The notes under the pieces were generated by a model. The model was not told where the DNA came from. It made no database searches and worked only from the letters and a program-made list of their open reading frames with translations. A stretch of 64,000 nt of DNA from Mailhella sp. (GTDB lineage: Bacteria > Desulfobacterota > Desulfovibrionia > Desulfovibrionales > Desulfovibrionaceae): positions 1 to 64,000 of the forward strand of contig JAFQTU010000075.1 in the NCBI GenBank assembly GCA_017408905.1, read 5' to 3'. A program made the translations under genes and the position numbers. Below, piece after piece: positions 54,999 through 63,505 of this stretch (the stretch's first letter is position 1; each line of letters starts with the position of its first letter).

Positions 54999-57121
54999 AG
55001 AAGGCGCAAGCCATGTCTGTCCGACTGAATGGCCTTGAACATCTGGGCGTGGTCGCGTTCCTTGCATCGCTGGGATTCGCCGCCGCCAAAGTTCTGGGCC
55101 TCATCACGGAGCAGGGACGATTCCTGGAGCACAAGGCTGTTCTGATGCCCTTGCTGAAAAGCTCCGTTTCTCTGGTCATCCTTCTTTTCCTGCTGCTTCT
55201 CCTTGCCTGGGTTCTGCAGAAAAGGTTCTCCTGCCTTCTGTGGTTCCTTTTTGCGCTGGCAAGCGCCGCCGTCTGGGAGCATGGCATCCATTACCAGCAC
55301 GCCATGGGGCTGACGGCTGCATTCCTGCTGACGGTACTTTTCTACCGTACCGGCCGCTTTTCCAAGCTCACGCAGAGACTTGCGGAACGCTTCCGCACGG
55401 ATGAGCTCAACATGCTGGACTCGCGCGCCCTGCTCCTTATGGCGCTTCTTGTCTTCGCCTATACTCCGGCAAGGCTCATGCTGGCCGACCAGTCCTTTGT
55501 CAGCGTCCATACCTTTGCCTTCCTGACCGTCGGGATACTGCTGACCGTTACCGTTCCGCTTCTGGTTTTCAATGCCTGCCGCAGCGATATCAGGGTCATC
55601 TTTTCCTTCCTTGTCTGCTCGCTGTCCTTTGTCTTTGTCGTCTATACCTTCTTCGTGGTACGAGATTACGGTATTCTTGACGCCTATGCCTTTGAACGCG
55701 CTTCGATAATAAAACTCCGCTGGTACAAGTATGTGGATATGGCCGTGTGCCTTCCCATTCTTGGTATAGTGGCATTCCTTTTTTATAAAAACCGTGTGCT
55801 TCTTGGGCGACTGCTGGCTGTGGCCCTGACCATGACCATAGCGCTGGGCGGCATTTCCTATGCCCATCTGCTTTTTGCAGAGCCCGAAACCGTTGCCGTA
55901 ACGCCAGCCGGGCCGCAGAAGCATCTGCGCCTGAGCCGAACCTCACCCAACGTGCTCGTCGTCATGCTGGATGCGTTCACCGGCGACCACATCGGCAATA
56001 TCATGAAGGAACACCCGCATCTTCTTGCGAGTTTCGAAGGCTTTACCTGGTTCCCCGACACCATTTCCGCCGCCGAATCCACCCATATGAGCCTTCCCGC
56101 CATCATAGCTGGCGAAGGTATGGCCTGCTACAGCCTCACCAAGGATGACGGGCGCAGTCTTGAAGAGAAGATAGGGAAAGGTGTGGACGACTTCATGTCG
56201 AAGCTGCGCGCCCGGGGATTTTCGACCAAGATAGCCGCCTCTAACAACATCGACTACATTGCGGGCAAGAGCTACGTCGAGCATGCCATATGCAAGGACT
56301 ATGCGGCGGCCTATCATGGAAAGACCTCCGGCCGGGAAGAGTACATCCCTGGCATCTTTGCCGCCTCGTACGGCCTGTTCGAAGCCGCGCCCTGGTCGCT
56401 CCGCAAGAACATCTATCGCAAGGGGCGCTGGTTCTTCTCCGGCAACTCCGCCCTCGACCGCTGTGTGGAGCATTACTCCGTTCTGGAACGACTCGCCGAC
56501 ATGACCAGCATCGACAGCGGGGGAGGATCCTACAACCTGTTCATCAACGAACTGGCCCACCTGCCGTGGAGCATATCGAAGGAAACGCTCCGCCCCATGG
56601 ATGGCGACCCCTATCCCGAGACCGTGGAAATCATGGAAATGCGCGGCGGGCTCATCCCCGAGCACTATTATTCGGAGATGGCGGCCCTCAAGATGATGGG
56701 CGATTTCTTCGATTTCCTGAAGCGTGAGAACGTCTATGACAATACCCTGATCGTCATGGTTTCGGACCACTGCTCGGGCGACAGCCAGCCGCTTTCCCAG
56801 ACCTTTGGCAATCCTTCTCCGAAGCGTGCCCTGATTACCTATTCCGGCCGCCCCAACGCCCTTTACATGGTCAAGGGATTTCAGGAACGCGGAAGCCTGC
56901 GCATTGACGGCACGCCTATGGCAACGAGCGATACCCGGGCAATCGTGGAAGCCGCAGTTAACGGGGAAGCCTTCGTTCCCCCTTCTTCTGACCGGGTGCG
57001 CTACCACGCCCTTGGCGGTTGGCACAGAGGACGCCACCCCAAAAACGTCTATAAGCTGGATACCCTCTGGAAAATCTCGGGCCCGAAGCTGAATAGGGAA
57101 AGCTGGGTAAAGGTGCAATAA
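54302..57121 (+). CDS. YidC/Oxa1-like domain fused to an LTA-synthase/sulfatase-type domain (copy 2)
   Basis: A 939-residue paralogue of the preceding protein. Residues 1-233 are almost identical YidC-like sequence; the following membrane region is longer (about nine helices) and unrelated in detail. The extracytoplasmic domain begins near 550 with NVLVVMLDAFTGDHIG, the candidate nucleophile lies in SAAESTHMSLPAIIAGEG, and VMVSDHCSGDSQ near 820 supplies metal ligands. It also ends in HRGRHPKN and a closing SWVKVQ that match copy 1 (HRSRHSKN, SWVKIQ), so both ends are conserved. The 13-base gap and shared direction make it the last gene of the locus. Different membrane and catalytic parts suggest different substrates or steps. 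Confidence 0.82.
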   Translation: MLELLYLVCIAPLEFCMQVILRWGFYTTASYGLALILMSLAVNTVILPIYNKVEGWQEEERALKARMAPMEGMIREVFKGQERFAMISTLYRQHGYSQFMTLRASIGVLLQIPFFFAAYHLLSNMEALHGVSFGPIRDLGAPDELFVIGGFSINVLPILMTVVNLVSAFFYTHDLSRRDKVQLYGMAALFLVLLYNSPAALTFYWTLNNVYSLGKNIVEKDWMKRQGWKDVVQKAQAMSVRLNGLEHLGVVAFLASLGFAAAKVLGLITEQGRFLEHKAVLMPLLKSSVSLVILLFLLLLLAWVLQKRFSCLLWFLFALASAAVWEHGIHYQHAMGLTAAFLLTVLFYRTGRFSKLTQRLAERFRTDELNMLDSRALLLMALLVFAYTPARLMLADQSFVSVHTFAFLTVGILLTVTVPLLVFNACRSDIRVIFSFLVCSLSFVFVVYTFFVVRDYGILDAYAFERASIIKLRWYKYVDMAVCLPILGIVAFLFYKNRVLLGRLLAVALTMTIALGGISYAHLLFAEPETVAVTPAGPQKHLRLSRTSPNVLVVMLDAFTGDHIGNIMKEHPHLLASFEGFTWFPDTISAAESTHMSLPAIIAGEGMACYSLTKDDGRSLEEKIGKGVDDFMSKLRARGFSTKIAASNNIDYIAGKSYVEHAICKDYAAAYHGKTSGREEYIPGIFAASYGLFEAAPWSLRKNIYRKGRWFFSGNSALDRCVEHYSVLERLADMTSIDSGGGSYNLFINELAHLPWSISKETLRPMDGDPYPETVEIMEMRGGLIPEHYYSEMAALKMMGDFFDFLKRENVYDNTLIVMVSDHCSGDSQPLSQTFGNPSPKRALITYSGRPNALYMVKGFQERGSLRIDGTPMATSDTRAIVEAAVNGEAFVPPSSDRVRYHALGGWHRGRHPKNVYKLDTLWKISGPKLNRESWVKVQ

Positions 57122-57513
57122 AGGTTCATGTCTCTCAACCTCTGGTATATGATTATGGGTCAGGACCGCCCGCTGCACGGGTGGTTCTGACTGAAATATG
57201 TTTTAAGTTTGTAAGTTCATCCAGTTTGAGAAGAACTCTCACTTTGTTGGTATTAAAAAATTATTTGTAGTAAAAACACGATATGAGGTGTACAAACCGT
57301 TCTGTCCATCGCACTATTTTTATTTAAAAATCCAGACACTTGCCAGTGTTTTTAGAACTCCGGACGGACTGCGCCGCAAAAGGTGCTGCCCATTCGGAGT
57401 TTTTCTTTTCCCGCAAGGCGTTATTCGCCGAGCAGAAAGCGTTCTGCATTGCCACAACAAAAGGGCCGCCCCGAGAAGAGCGGCCCTTTCTGCGTATCAT
57501 GGGACGTGTACTT
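57122..57513. other. Gene-free stretch between the YidC-fusion locus and the purine permease
   Basis: No coding sequence is supported in these 392 bases. It is AT-rich in the first half. AACTCCG and CGGAGTT near 57355-57403 could form a long-looped terminator for the rightward locus, since TTTTCTTTT follows. A clear terminator for the leftward permease lies at 57460-57489. Confidence 0.5.
57460..57489 (-). terminator. Terminator of the hpt-permease operon
   Basis: On the minus strand AAAGGGCCGC and GCGGCCCTTT form a perfect 10-bp stem with a 10-base loop, 24 bases past the permease stop codon, followed by TGTTGT. Confidence 0.8.
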
Positions 57514-58875
57514 TTAGAGGAAGAGGTACTTGAGCACGAAGAGCACGGCGATGATGCACATCACCTTGTTCAGTTCCTTGCTCTTGCCGCAGAGCAGGCA
57601 GATGAGCACGTAGGAAATGATACCGAAGGAGATGCCTTCGGAGATGCTGTAGAACAGCGGCATGGCAAGGATGCACAGATAGGAAGGGATGGCCGTGTAG
57701 AAGTTTTCTTCGGTCATCTTGAGCTGAGCCACGTTGCTGAACATGAGGAAGCCCACGATGATGAGGGCGGGCGCGGTGGCAAAGGCGGGAATAGCCGTGA
57801 AAATGGGCGCGAAGAGCATGGACACGAGGAAGAGGAAGGCCGTGGTCAGCGCGGTGAGGCCGGTTCGCCCGCCCACGGCCACGCCGGCCGAGGACTCGAC
57901 AAAGGTCGTGGTGGTGGAAGTGCCGAGGACTGCGCCCGCCGAAGTAGCGATGGCGTCGGCAAGGAGGGCAGGGCGTATCTGGGGCAGGCGGCCCTTCTCG
58001 TCCAGCATCTTGGCTTTGGCGCTCACGCCGATGATGGTTCCCAGCGTGTCGAAAAGGTCAACAAAAAGGAAGGACAGCACGATGACCGCAAAGTTGAAGA
58101 GGCTGACCCCGCTCATGTCGAAGCTGAAGCACTGGCCGAAGGTCAGGCCCAGCTTGGAGAAGTCGGTCAGGCTCTTGGACGGCAGGAGCGAAAAGAACTT
58201 GGAGGCGGGGTCGGGCACATAGATGCCCGTCAGCTCGCAGGCGATGCCGATCAGCCACGTGGCCAGGATGCCCAGCAGGATGGAGCCCTTCACATTCTTG
58301 ATGTAGAGGATGGCGGTGAGGATAGTGCCAAGAAGCGTGAGGATAGCGCAGAGCTCACGGTTGCCGAAGTCGGCGAAGTTCACAAGGCCGACCAGCGTGG
58401 CGGGGTTGTCAACGCACAGGCCCGAGTTCTGGAGGCCGATAAAGGCGATGAAGATGCCGATGCCCACGGACACGGCCTGTTTCAGCTCGTAGGGGATGCA
58501 GTTGAAAATGGCTTCGCGTATGCCGGAAAGCGACATGACGATGAAGATGAGGCCTTCGATGAAAACGGCCAGCAGGGCTATCTGCCAGCTGTAGCCGAAG
58601 CCGAGGACCACGGTGTAGGCGAAGAAGGCGTTCAGGCCCATGCCTGCGGAAAGCGCGAAGGGCAGGTTAGCCATGAGGGCCATGCAGGCCGAACCGATGA
58701 AGGAGGCAAGGCAGGTGGCCATGAGCACGGCTGTGGGGTCCATGCCAGCCGCACCGAGTATGCCCGGGTTCACCGCAAGGATGTAGGCCATGGTCATGAA
58801 GGTGGTAAGGCCTGCCATGAGTTCGGTGCGAACCGTGGTTCCGTTCTCCTTCAGCTTGAAGATGCGTTCCAGCAT
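57514..58875 (-). CDS. Purine permease of the AzgA-like NCS2 family
   Basis: A 453-residue transporter with about 12-14 membrane segments. The family signatures are present: LMAGLTTFMTMAYILAVNPG at the N-terminus, ALSAGMGLNAFFAYTVVLGF, KQAVSVGIGIFIAFIGLQNS and GTSTTTTFVESSAGVAVGGR. These place it with the adenine/guanine/hypoxanthine permeases (AzgA, PbuG/PbuO, PurP type). It brings purine bases into the cytoplasm for the phosphoribosyltransferase encoded one base upstream; together they form a salvage operon. The exact base specificity is not deducible. Confidence 0.92.
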   Translation of the reverse strand: MLERIFKLKENGTTVRTELMAGLTTFMTMAYILAVNPGILGAAGMDPTAVLMATCLASFIGSACMALMANLPFALSAGMGLNAFFAYTVVLGFGYSWQIALLAVFIEGLIFIVMSLSGIREAIFNCIPYELKQAVSVGIGIFIAFIGLQNSGLCVDNPATLVGLVNFADFGNRELCAILTLLGTILTAILYIKNVKGSILLGILATWLIGIACELTGIYVPDPASKFFSLLPSKSLTDFSKLGLTFGQCFSFDMSGVSLFNFAVIVLSFLFVDLFDTLGTIIGVSAKAKMLDEKGRLPQIRPALLADAIATSAGAVLGTSTTTTFVESSAGVAVGGRTGLTALTTAFLFLVSMLFAPIFTAIPAFATAPALIIVGFLMFSNVAQLKMTEENFYTAIPSYLCILAMPLFYSISEGISFGIISYVLICLLCGKSKELNKVMCIIAVLFVLKYLFL

Positions 58876-58876
58876 A

Positions 58877-59437
58877 CTATTCCCCCTTCTCGTCGTATTC
58901 CGCTACGTAGGGAAGATTCCGGTAGATTTCACCGCAGTCGAGGCCGTAGCCTATGACGAAGAGATCCGGGATGGTGAAGAGGGAAACGTCGGCCTCAAGT
59001 TCCACCAGCCTGCGGGAGGGCTTGTCCAGCAGTGTCAGCACCTTGAGCGAGAGGGGATTGCGGGCCTTCAGCATCTTGATGATATCGTTCAGCGTGCGGC
59101 CGGTGTCGATGATATCCTCCACGATGATGACATGGTACTGGCTGATGTCCTGCGAAAGGTCGAGCGTGATTTTCACCTTGCCGGAAGATTCCGTGCCTTC
59201 GTAGTAGCTCTTGGCGGCCATGAAGCCTATCTCGCAGGGGATGCTCACGGCGCGGCACAGGTCGGCCATGAAGACGTAGGCACCCTTGAGTATGCTCACC
59301 AGAAGGAGCGGGCGGCCTTCATATTCGGCGCTGATGTCCGCCCCAGCCTTCCTGACGGCCTCGTCGATCTGTTCTTTCGTTATGATGACCTGTTTGATGC
59401 GGCTGTTGAACTCTTCTGTCGTCTTGATGCTGCTCAT
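58877..59437 (-). CDS. hpt: Hypoxanthine phosphoribosyltransferase
   Basis: A 186-residue type I phosphoribosyltransferase. The PRPP-binding loop is VIIVEDIIDTGRTLNDIIKM near residue 107, the flexible-loop region is SYYEGTESSGKVKI, and RPLLLVSILKGAYVFMADL carries the pyrophosphate loop. The C-terminal IPDLFVIGYGLDCGEIYRNL binds the base and matches the Hpt family. It converts hypoxanthine or guanine plus PRPP to IMP or GMP. It is the first gene of a two-gene operon with the permease. Confidence 0.95.
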   Translation of the reverse strand: MSSIKTTEEFNSRIKQVIITKEQIDEAVRKAGADISAEYEGRPLLLVSILKGAYVFMADLCRAVSIPCEIGFMAAKSYYEGTESSGKVKITLDLSQDISQYHVIIVEDIIDTGRTLNDIIKMLKARNPLSLKVLTLLDKPSRRLVELEADVSLFTIPDLFVIGYGLDCGEIYRNLPYVAEYDEKGE

Positions 59438-59698
59438 GTACCTTGAACCCCGTTGGCAATGCGGATAGCCCGCGTGAACTCTGGGAAAACACTAGTTCAT
59501 TTTTCTGCGTCTTTCAACTGCCGGACAGGAATGGCTGGGGAAGGAGGCGGACTTCCGTTGACACTCTGAATATCGGGATATTTTTGCCGTTCTGCTCCAA
59601 CGGCATTGAAGTGACGCCGAAAATCCCTTACAGTGGAAACAAAGAAGGTTTTTCTTCTGCAAGCAGGTATGCAGAAATGTTATGCAAGGAGACAAGGT

Positions 59699-61147
59699 AT
59701 GGCTGCAACGCGCATAGAGCATGATTTCCTGGGTGAACTCGAGATACCGGCAGATGCCTATTACGGTATCCAGACCAGCCGCGCCGTGGAGAACTTCAAG
59801 ATATCCGGTCTGACCATCGCCATGATGCCCCGTTTCATCCAAGCCCTTGGCCATGTGAAAAAGGCCGCGGCCATGGCGAACATGGAGCTGGGCGTTCTGC
59901 CGCGCTCCATCGGTGAACCCATCTGCCAGGCCTGCGACCGCATCATCGCGGGGCAGTATCTCGACCAGTTCCCCGTGGACGTGTTCCAGGGCGGGGCCGG
60001 GACTTCCTGCAACATGAACGCCAACGAGGTCATCGCCAATATCGCCCTCGAGATCATGGGCCATGAAAAGGGCGAATACCAGTACTGCCACCCGAACAAC
60101 CATGTGAACTGTTCGCAGTCCACCAACGACGTGTACCCCACGGCCATACGCCTTGCCCTCTACAATGCGCTGACCGATTTCATGAAGGATATGGAATACC
60201 TGCGCGAAGGCTTCGCCCGCAAGGCCGAAGAGTTCCGCCATGTGGTGAAGATGGGCCGCACCCAGCTTCAGGACGCCGTTCCCATGACGCTGGGCATGGA
60301 ATTCAGCGCATGGGCCACCACCATCAAGGAAGATATCCGTCGCGTGGGCGAAGGCCGCGAACAGATAAGCGACGTGAACATGGGCGCAACGGCTGTAGGC
60401 ACTGGCATCAATACGCCCAAGGGCTATGCGGAACTGGTGACGCGCCACTTGGCCGAAATCTCCGGCCTGCCCGTGTTCATGGCCGAGAACTACGTGGAAG
60501 CCACCTTCGATACCGGCGCTTTCGTGCAGATATCCGGCCTGCTCAAGCGCTTCGTGGTGAAGCTCTCCAAGATCTGCAACGACCTACGCCTGCTTTCCTC
60601 CGGCCCGCGCTGCGGCCTGAACGAGATCAACCTGCCCCCGCGCCAGCCCGGTTCTTCCATCATGCCCGGCAAGGTGAACCCGGTCATCCCCGAAGTGGTG
60701 AACCAGATCTGCTTCGACGTTATCGGCAAGGACGTGACCATCACCATGGCGGCGGAAGCCGGCCAGCTCGAGCTGAACGTGATGGAACCCATCATCGCGC
60801 ATACGCTGTTCTGCTCCCTGCACCGCCTGGGCGCGGCCTGCCACACCCTGCGCGACCTCTGTGTGGACGGCATTACCGCCAACACCGAGCGCTGTTACGA
60901 GATGATGAAGAATTCCATAGGCATAGTAACGGCTCTTGCCCCCTATATCGGCTACGAGCACGCTTCCGGCATTGCCCGCAAGGCCCTCGATACCGGCGGC
61001 TCCGTGTACGACCTTGTGCTGGCAAGCGACCTTGTGACCCGTGAACAGCTCGACGCCATTCTCAGCCCCGAACGTATGCTCTGCCCGGGCGAGGACAAGG
61101 CGCTCATCAAGGAGATAGCCGACCGGCTTGAAAAGCTCGGCAAGTGA
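59699..61147 (+). CDS. aspA: Aspartate ammonia-lyase
   Basis: A 482-residue member of the aspartase/fumarase superfamily. The start at 59699 is chosen for AAGGAG seven bases upstream and for the family N-terminus RIEHDFLGELEIPADAYYGI. Further motifs are GAGTSCNMNANEVIANIALE, HVNCSQSTNDVYPTAIRLAL, KMGRTQLQDAVPMTLG and the superfamily signature GSSIMPGKVNP with the mobile catalytic serine loop. NVMEPIIAHTLF fits aspartase rather than fumarase. It deaminates aspartate to fumarate, feeding fumarate respiration or carbon entry in anaerobes. Single-gene unit. Confidence 0.94.
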   Translation: MAATRIEHDFLGELEIPADAYYGIQTSRAVENFKISGLTIAMMPRFIQALGHVKKAAAMANMELGVLPRSIGEPICQACDRIIAGQYLDQFPVDVFQGGAGTSCNMNANEVIANIALEIMGHEKGEYQYCHPNNHVNCSQSTNDVYPTAIRLALYNALTDFMKDMEYLREGFARKAEEFRHVVKMGRTQLQDAVPMTLGMEFSAWATTIKEDIRRVGEGREQISDVNMGATAVGTGINTPKGYAELVTRHLAEISGLPVFMAENYVEATFDTGAFVQISGLLKRFVVKLSKICNDLRLLSSGPRCGLNEINLPPRQPGSSIMPGKVNPVIPEVVNQICFDVIGKDVTITMAAEAGQLELNVMEPIIAHTLFCSLHRLGAACHTLRDLCVDGITANTERCYEMMKNSIGIVTALAPYIGYEHASGIARKALDTGGSVYDLVLASDLVTREQLDAILSPERMLCPGEDKALIKEIADRLEKLGK

Positions 61148-61165
61148 TCCCGGCCCGTAAAAACG

Positions 61166-61198
61166 AACTCCCTCGCGGCAATGCCACGGGGGAGTTTT
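61166..61198 (+). terminator. aspA terminator
   Basis: AACTCCC and GGGAGTT pair around a 17-base loop, with TTTCTGTT following, 18 bases past the stop codon. Confidence 0.72.
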
Positions 61199-61221
61199 CT
61201 GTTGTCGGCCGGGTATGAAAA

Positions 61222-61247
61222 AAGGCGGCTCCGTGGGGAACCGCCCT
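61222..61247 (-). terminator. Terminator after the first tRNA-Met
   Basis: On the minus strand GGCGG and CCGCC plus adjoining pairs form a stem that ends in TTTTTTC, 9 bases past the tRNA 3' end. Confidence 0.7.
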
Positions 61248-61256
61248 TATTTCTTA

Positions 61257-61333
61257 TGGTAGCAAGGGGGAGATTTGAACTCTCGACACTGCGGGTATGA
61301 ACCGCATGCTCTGACCAACTGAGCTACCTTGCC
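61257..61333 (-). tRNA. tRNA-Met (CAT anticodon), copy 1
   Basis: A 77-base tRNA with acceptor GGCAAGG/CCTTGCT region and encoded ACCA. The anticodon stem TGCGG/CCGCA holds loop TTCATAC, giving CAT. The fully paired first acceptor base and ordinary anticodon stem favour an elongator tRNA (or tRNA-Ile2) over the initiator. A TTGACT/TATAGA promoter-like pair overlaps the 3' end of ppaC. Confidence 0.9.
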
Positions 61334-61364
61334 ATGTGGGAATCTTCTATACGATTCTTCTCAT

Positions 61365-62420
61365 TCAGTCAAGCGCATTGAAGGCGTCCATAAGGAAAGG
61401 AAGCACCTGTTTTTTGCGGCTCATCATGCCGGGCATCCAGTGCTGGCCCAGCCTGTCGGCCCACGGCGTGCCCGAGGAGGGCGTGTGCTGGTGGTAGTCC
61501 GTATCGCTTTCCTTGCTGTAGGCCGGGGCGGACTTGCGGAGCTTGGCGGTCTTGTACGGTTCAAGGCGCACGCCGAAGGCCTTTTCGGTAACGGAAAGAT
61601 CGCGGGAGACCACAAGGAGCTGGGAGCCTTCGCGCATGATGTCCGTAGCGAGGAAGAGCACGGTATGGCAGTTGCTGCCTTCGAGGAGGCGGCGTGCGGA
61701 GCGGAACAGCTCGTCCTTGATGGGGTCGATCATGGAAGCGTCCATGAGTTCGAGCTGGCCGATGCCGACCTTGCGGCCGTTGATCTCGAATTCCTTGTAG
61801 TCGCGCTGGAAGATGCTGTCCGGGGAATCGTTCAGGTCGGACTTGGCGCGGAACATATCCATGCCAAGGGCCATGATATCCTTCACACCGGCTATCTCCG
61901 CCAGTTCTTCGGCGGCCTTGCGGTCGGCGTCGGTGGTGGTGGGCGACTTGAAGAGCACCGTATCGGAAAGGATGGCGCAGAGCATGCCGCCTGCCAGATA
62001 GGTGGGAACGTAGCCGCCGTAGAAGTCGTACATGGCCTTAAGGATGGTATTGCAGCAGCCCACGGGCCAGACCCACATTTCCAGCGGGGCGGCCGTGGTG
62101 ACGGAGCCGAGCTTGTGGTGGTCCACCATGGAAACGATGGTACAGCTGTCGAAGCCGTGCGGAGCCTGCGAAACGTCGGAAAAGTCCACAAGGCTGACCT
62201 GACGCCCGGCCACGCTTTCCGTGATGCGCGGGGGCTTGATGTTGAAGCGCTCCATCACGAAATTGGTTTCGGGGCTGGTCGGCCCCTGGACGCGCGGGCT
62301 GGAGGGCATGCCGCGCTGGTTCTGCAGTTCCGCAAGGGCGATAGCGCCGATAACGGAGTCCGTATCGGGGTTTTTATGGCCGAAAACCTGTATGCGATGG
62401 GGGCGGGAGGGAGAAGCCAT
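61365..62420 (-). CDS. ppaC: Manganese-dependent inorganic pyrophosphatase
   Basis: A 351-residue family II (DHH-type) pyrophosphatase, slightly longer than the usual 310. The start at 62420 follows CGGAG; the open frame upstream runs through the second tRNA-Met and is not coding. Metal-site motifs are VFGHKNPDTDSVIGAIALAE, LVDFSDVSQAP and the DHH motif SMVDHHKLGS; GMLCAILSDTVLFKSPTTTDADR and the C-terminal basic pair region complete the site. It hydrolyses pyrophosphate to phosphate. In sulfate/sulfite-reducing bacteria this pulls sulfate activation forward. It lies between two identical tRNA-Met genes. Confidence 0.93.
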   Translation of the reverse strand: MASPSRPHRIQVFGHKNPDTDSVIGAIALAELQNQRGMPSSPRVQGPTSPETNFVMERFNIKPPRITESVAGRQVSLVDFSDVSQAPHGFDSCTIVSMVDHHKLGSVTTAAPLEMWVWPVGCCNTILKAMYDFYGGYVPTYLAGGMLCAILSDTVLFKSPTTTDADRKAAEELAEIAGVKDIMALGMDMFRAKSDLNDSPDSIFQRDYKEFEINGRKVGIGQLELMDASMIDPIKDELFRSARRLLEGSNCHTVLFLATDIMREGSQLLVVSRDLSVTEKAFGVRLEPYKTAKLRKSAPAYSKESDTDYHQHTPSSGTPWADRLGQHWMPGMMSRKKQVLPFLMDAFNALD

Positions 62421-62494
62421 GAGCACTCCGTGATGCGTTGAGAAGACGGGAAGGGCCGTTCGGCACAGCAAGCTTATACCGGAAAAGCCACAAA

Positions 62495-62525
62495 AAAAAG
62501 TCCAAGTGCAGTACTTGGACTTTTT
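62495..62525 (-). terminator. Terminator after the second tRNA-Met
   Basis: AAAAAGTCCAAGT and ACTTGGACTTTTT form a perfect 13-bp stem with a 5-base loop between tRNA-Met copy 2 and ppaC, U-rich on the minus strand. Confidence 0.87.
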
Positions 62526-62531
62526 ATATTC

Positions 62532-62608
62532 TGGTAGCAAGGGGGAGATTTGAACTCTCGACACTGCGGGTATGAACCGCATGCTCTGACCAACTGAGCT
62601 ACCTTGCC
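62532..62608 (-). tRNA. tRNA-Met (CAT anticodon), copy 2
   Basis: Identical over all 77 bases to copy 1 at 61257-61333. A promoter-like pair lies at 62643-62669. Confidence 0.9.
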
Positions 62609-62642
62609 ATTGTGGCCCGGACGTATCCGGCGCAGGAAGGTA

Positions 62643-62669
62643 TGTATAAGAAATGGCCGCGCTTGGCAA
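62643..62669 (-). promoter_or_regulatory. Promoter candidate for tRNA-Met copy 2
   Basis: On the minus strand TTGCCA (62669-62664) and TATACA (62648-62643) lie 15 bases apart within the GCTTGCCAA context seen at other tRNA genes here. The region lies just past the uppP stop codon. Confidence 0.55.
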
Positions 62670-62697
62670 GCGTTTTTTTCGCTTTTTCAAAAAAATT

Positions 62698-63504
62698 TCA
62701 GGAAACCATGAACCAGTAAACGGGAACGGCCAGCAGGAAGCGGTAAAAGGCAAAAGGTCTCAGGGTGTTATGCTTGAGAATGGCAATAAAGCTCCGCATG
62801 GCCACAATGGCGGAAACAAAGGCCACGGCAGAACCCATGAGGAAGAAGGGGATGTCGGCAGTGCTGAAAAGCGAGAGGGATTTCAGTAGGTCGTAGCCAG
62901 CCGCCCCCGTGATGATGGGCACTGCGGCCACGAAGGAGTATTCGGCGGCCGTTTCGCGGCGCACCCCGAGTATCATGCCGCCCATGATGGTGGATGCGGA
63001 ACGCGAGAAGCCGGGCCACAGGGCCAGGCACTGGAAACAGCCTATGCCGAAGGCCTGCTTGGCGGTGAGCTGGTCGAGCGTGGCCACGGGCATATCGTTC
63101 TGGCATTCGGCCATGACCTTTTCCACAACGAGCATGAGCATTCCGCCCACAACGAGGGCCGCCGCCACCGAAACAGGGGTGAACAGCGTTTTTATGAAGC
63201 TGTGGAGAAGCAGGCCGAGGCTGGCCCCGGGAAGGGTGGTCAGCACGAGGAGCATGAGGCCGCGCAGGCCCGAGAAGGCCGAACCCGCCTGGGGGCGAAG
63301 CAGGCCGTAGAAGCGCCGCCAGTACAGGGTGAGCACGGCGAGGATGGCCCCTACCTGGATGACGACGCCGAAGGTGGACGCCTTAGGGCCGTCGAAGCCC
63401 AGCAGGCTGGATGCGATGACCAGATGGCCGGAAGAGGAGATGGGCAGGAACTCCGTGAGCCCTTCCACAAGGCCGAGGACGGCGGCGGTGAAGAGGGACT
63501 CCAC
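62698..63504 (-). CDS. uppP: Undecaprenyl-diphosphatase
   Basis: A 268-residue BacA/UppP-family membrane phosphatase. It starts at GTG 63504, five bases after GGAG; an ATG two bases upstream is out of frame. The family motifs are present: LGLVEGLTEFLPISSSGHLV near residue 10-30 with catalytic glutamates, and ALWPGFSRSASTIMGGMILG near 165. The enzyme recycles undecaprenyl diphosphate to the monophosphate lipid carrier for peptidoglycan and surface polymers. It starts one base after the TetR gene stop codon, so the two are co-transcribed. Confidence 0.95.
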   Translation of the reverse strand: MESLFTAAVLGLVEGLTEFLPISSSGHLVIASSLLGFDGPKASTFGVVIQVGAILAVLTLYWRRFYGLLRPQAGSAFSGLRGLMLLVLTTLPGASLGLLLHSFIKTLFTPVSVAAALVVGGMLMLVVEKVMAECQNDMPVATLDQLTAKQAFGIGCFQCLALWPGFSRSASTIMGGMILGVRRETAAEYSFVAAVPIITGAAGYDLLKSLSLFSTADIPFFLMGSAVAFVSAIVAMRSFIAILKHNTLRPFAFYRFLLAVPVYWFMVS

Positions 63505-63505
63505 A

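Noticed and set aside
51649-57121. Two extra copies of the housekeeping YidC insertase
   Set aside because: The proteins are 879 and 939 residues with a C-terminal phosphatase-superfamily domain, lack the groove arginine and lie in a glycerol-phosphate locus rather than next to rnpA/rpmH.
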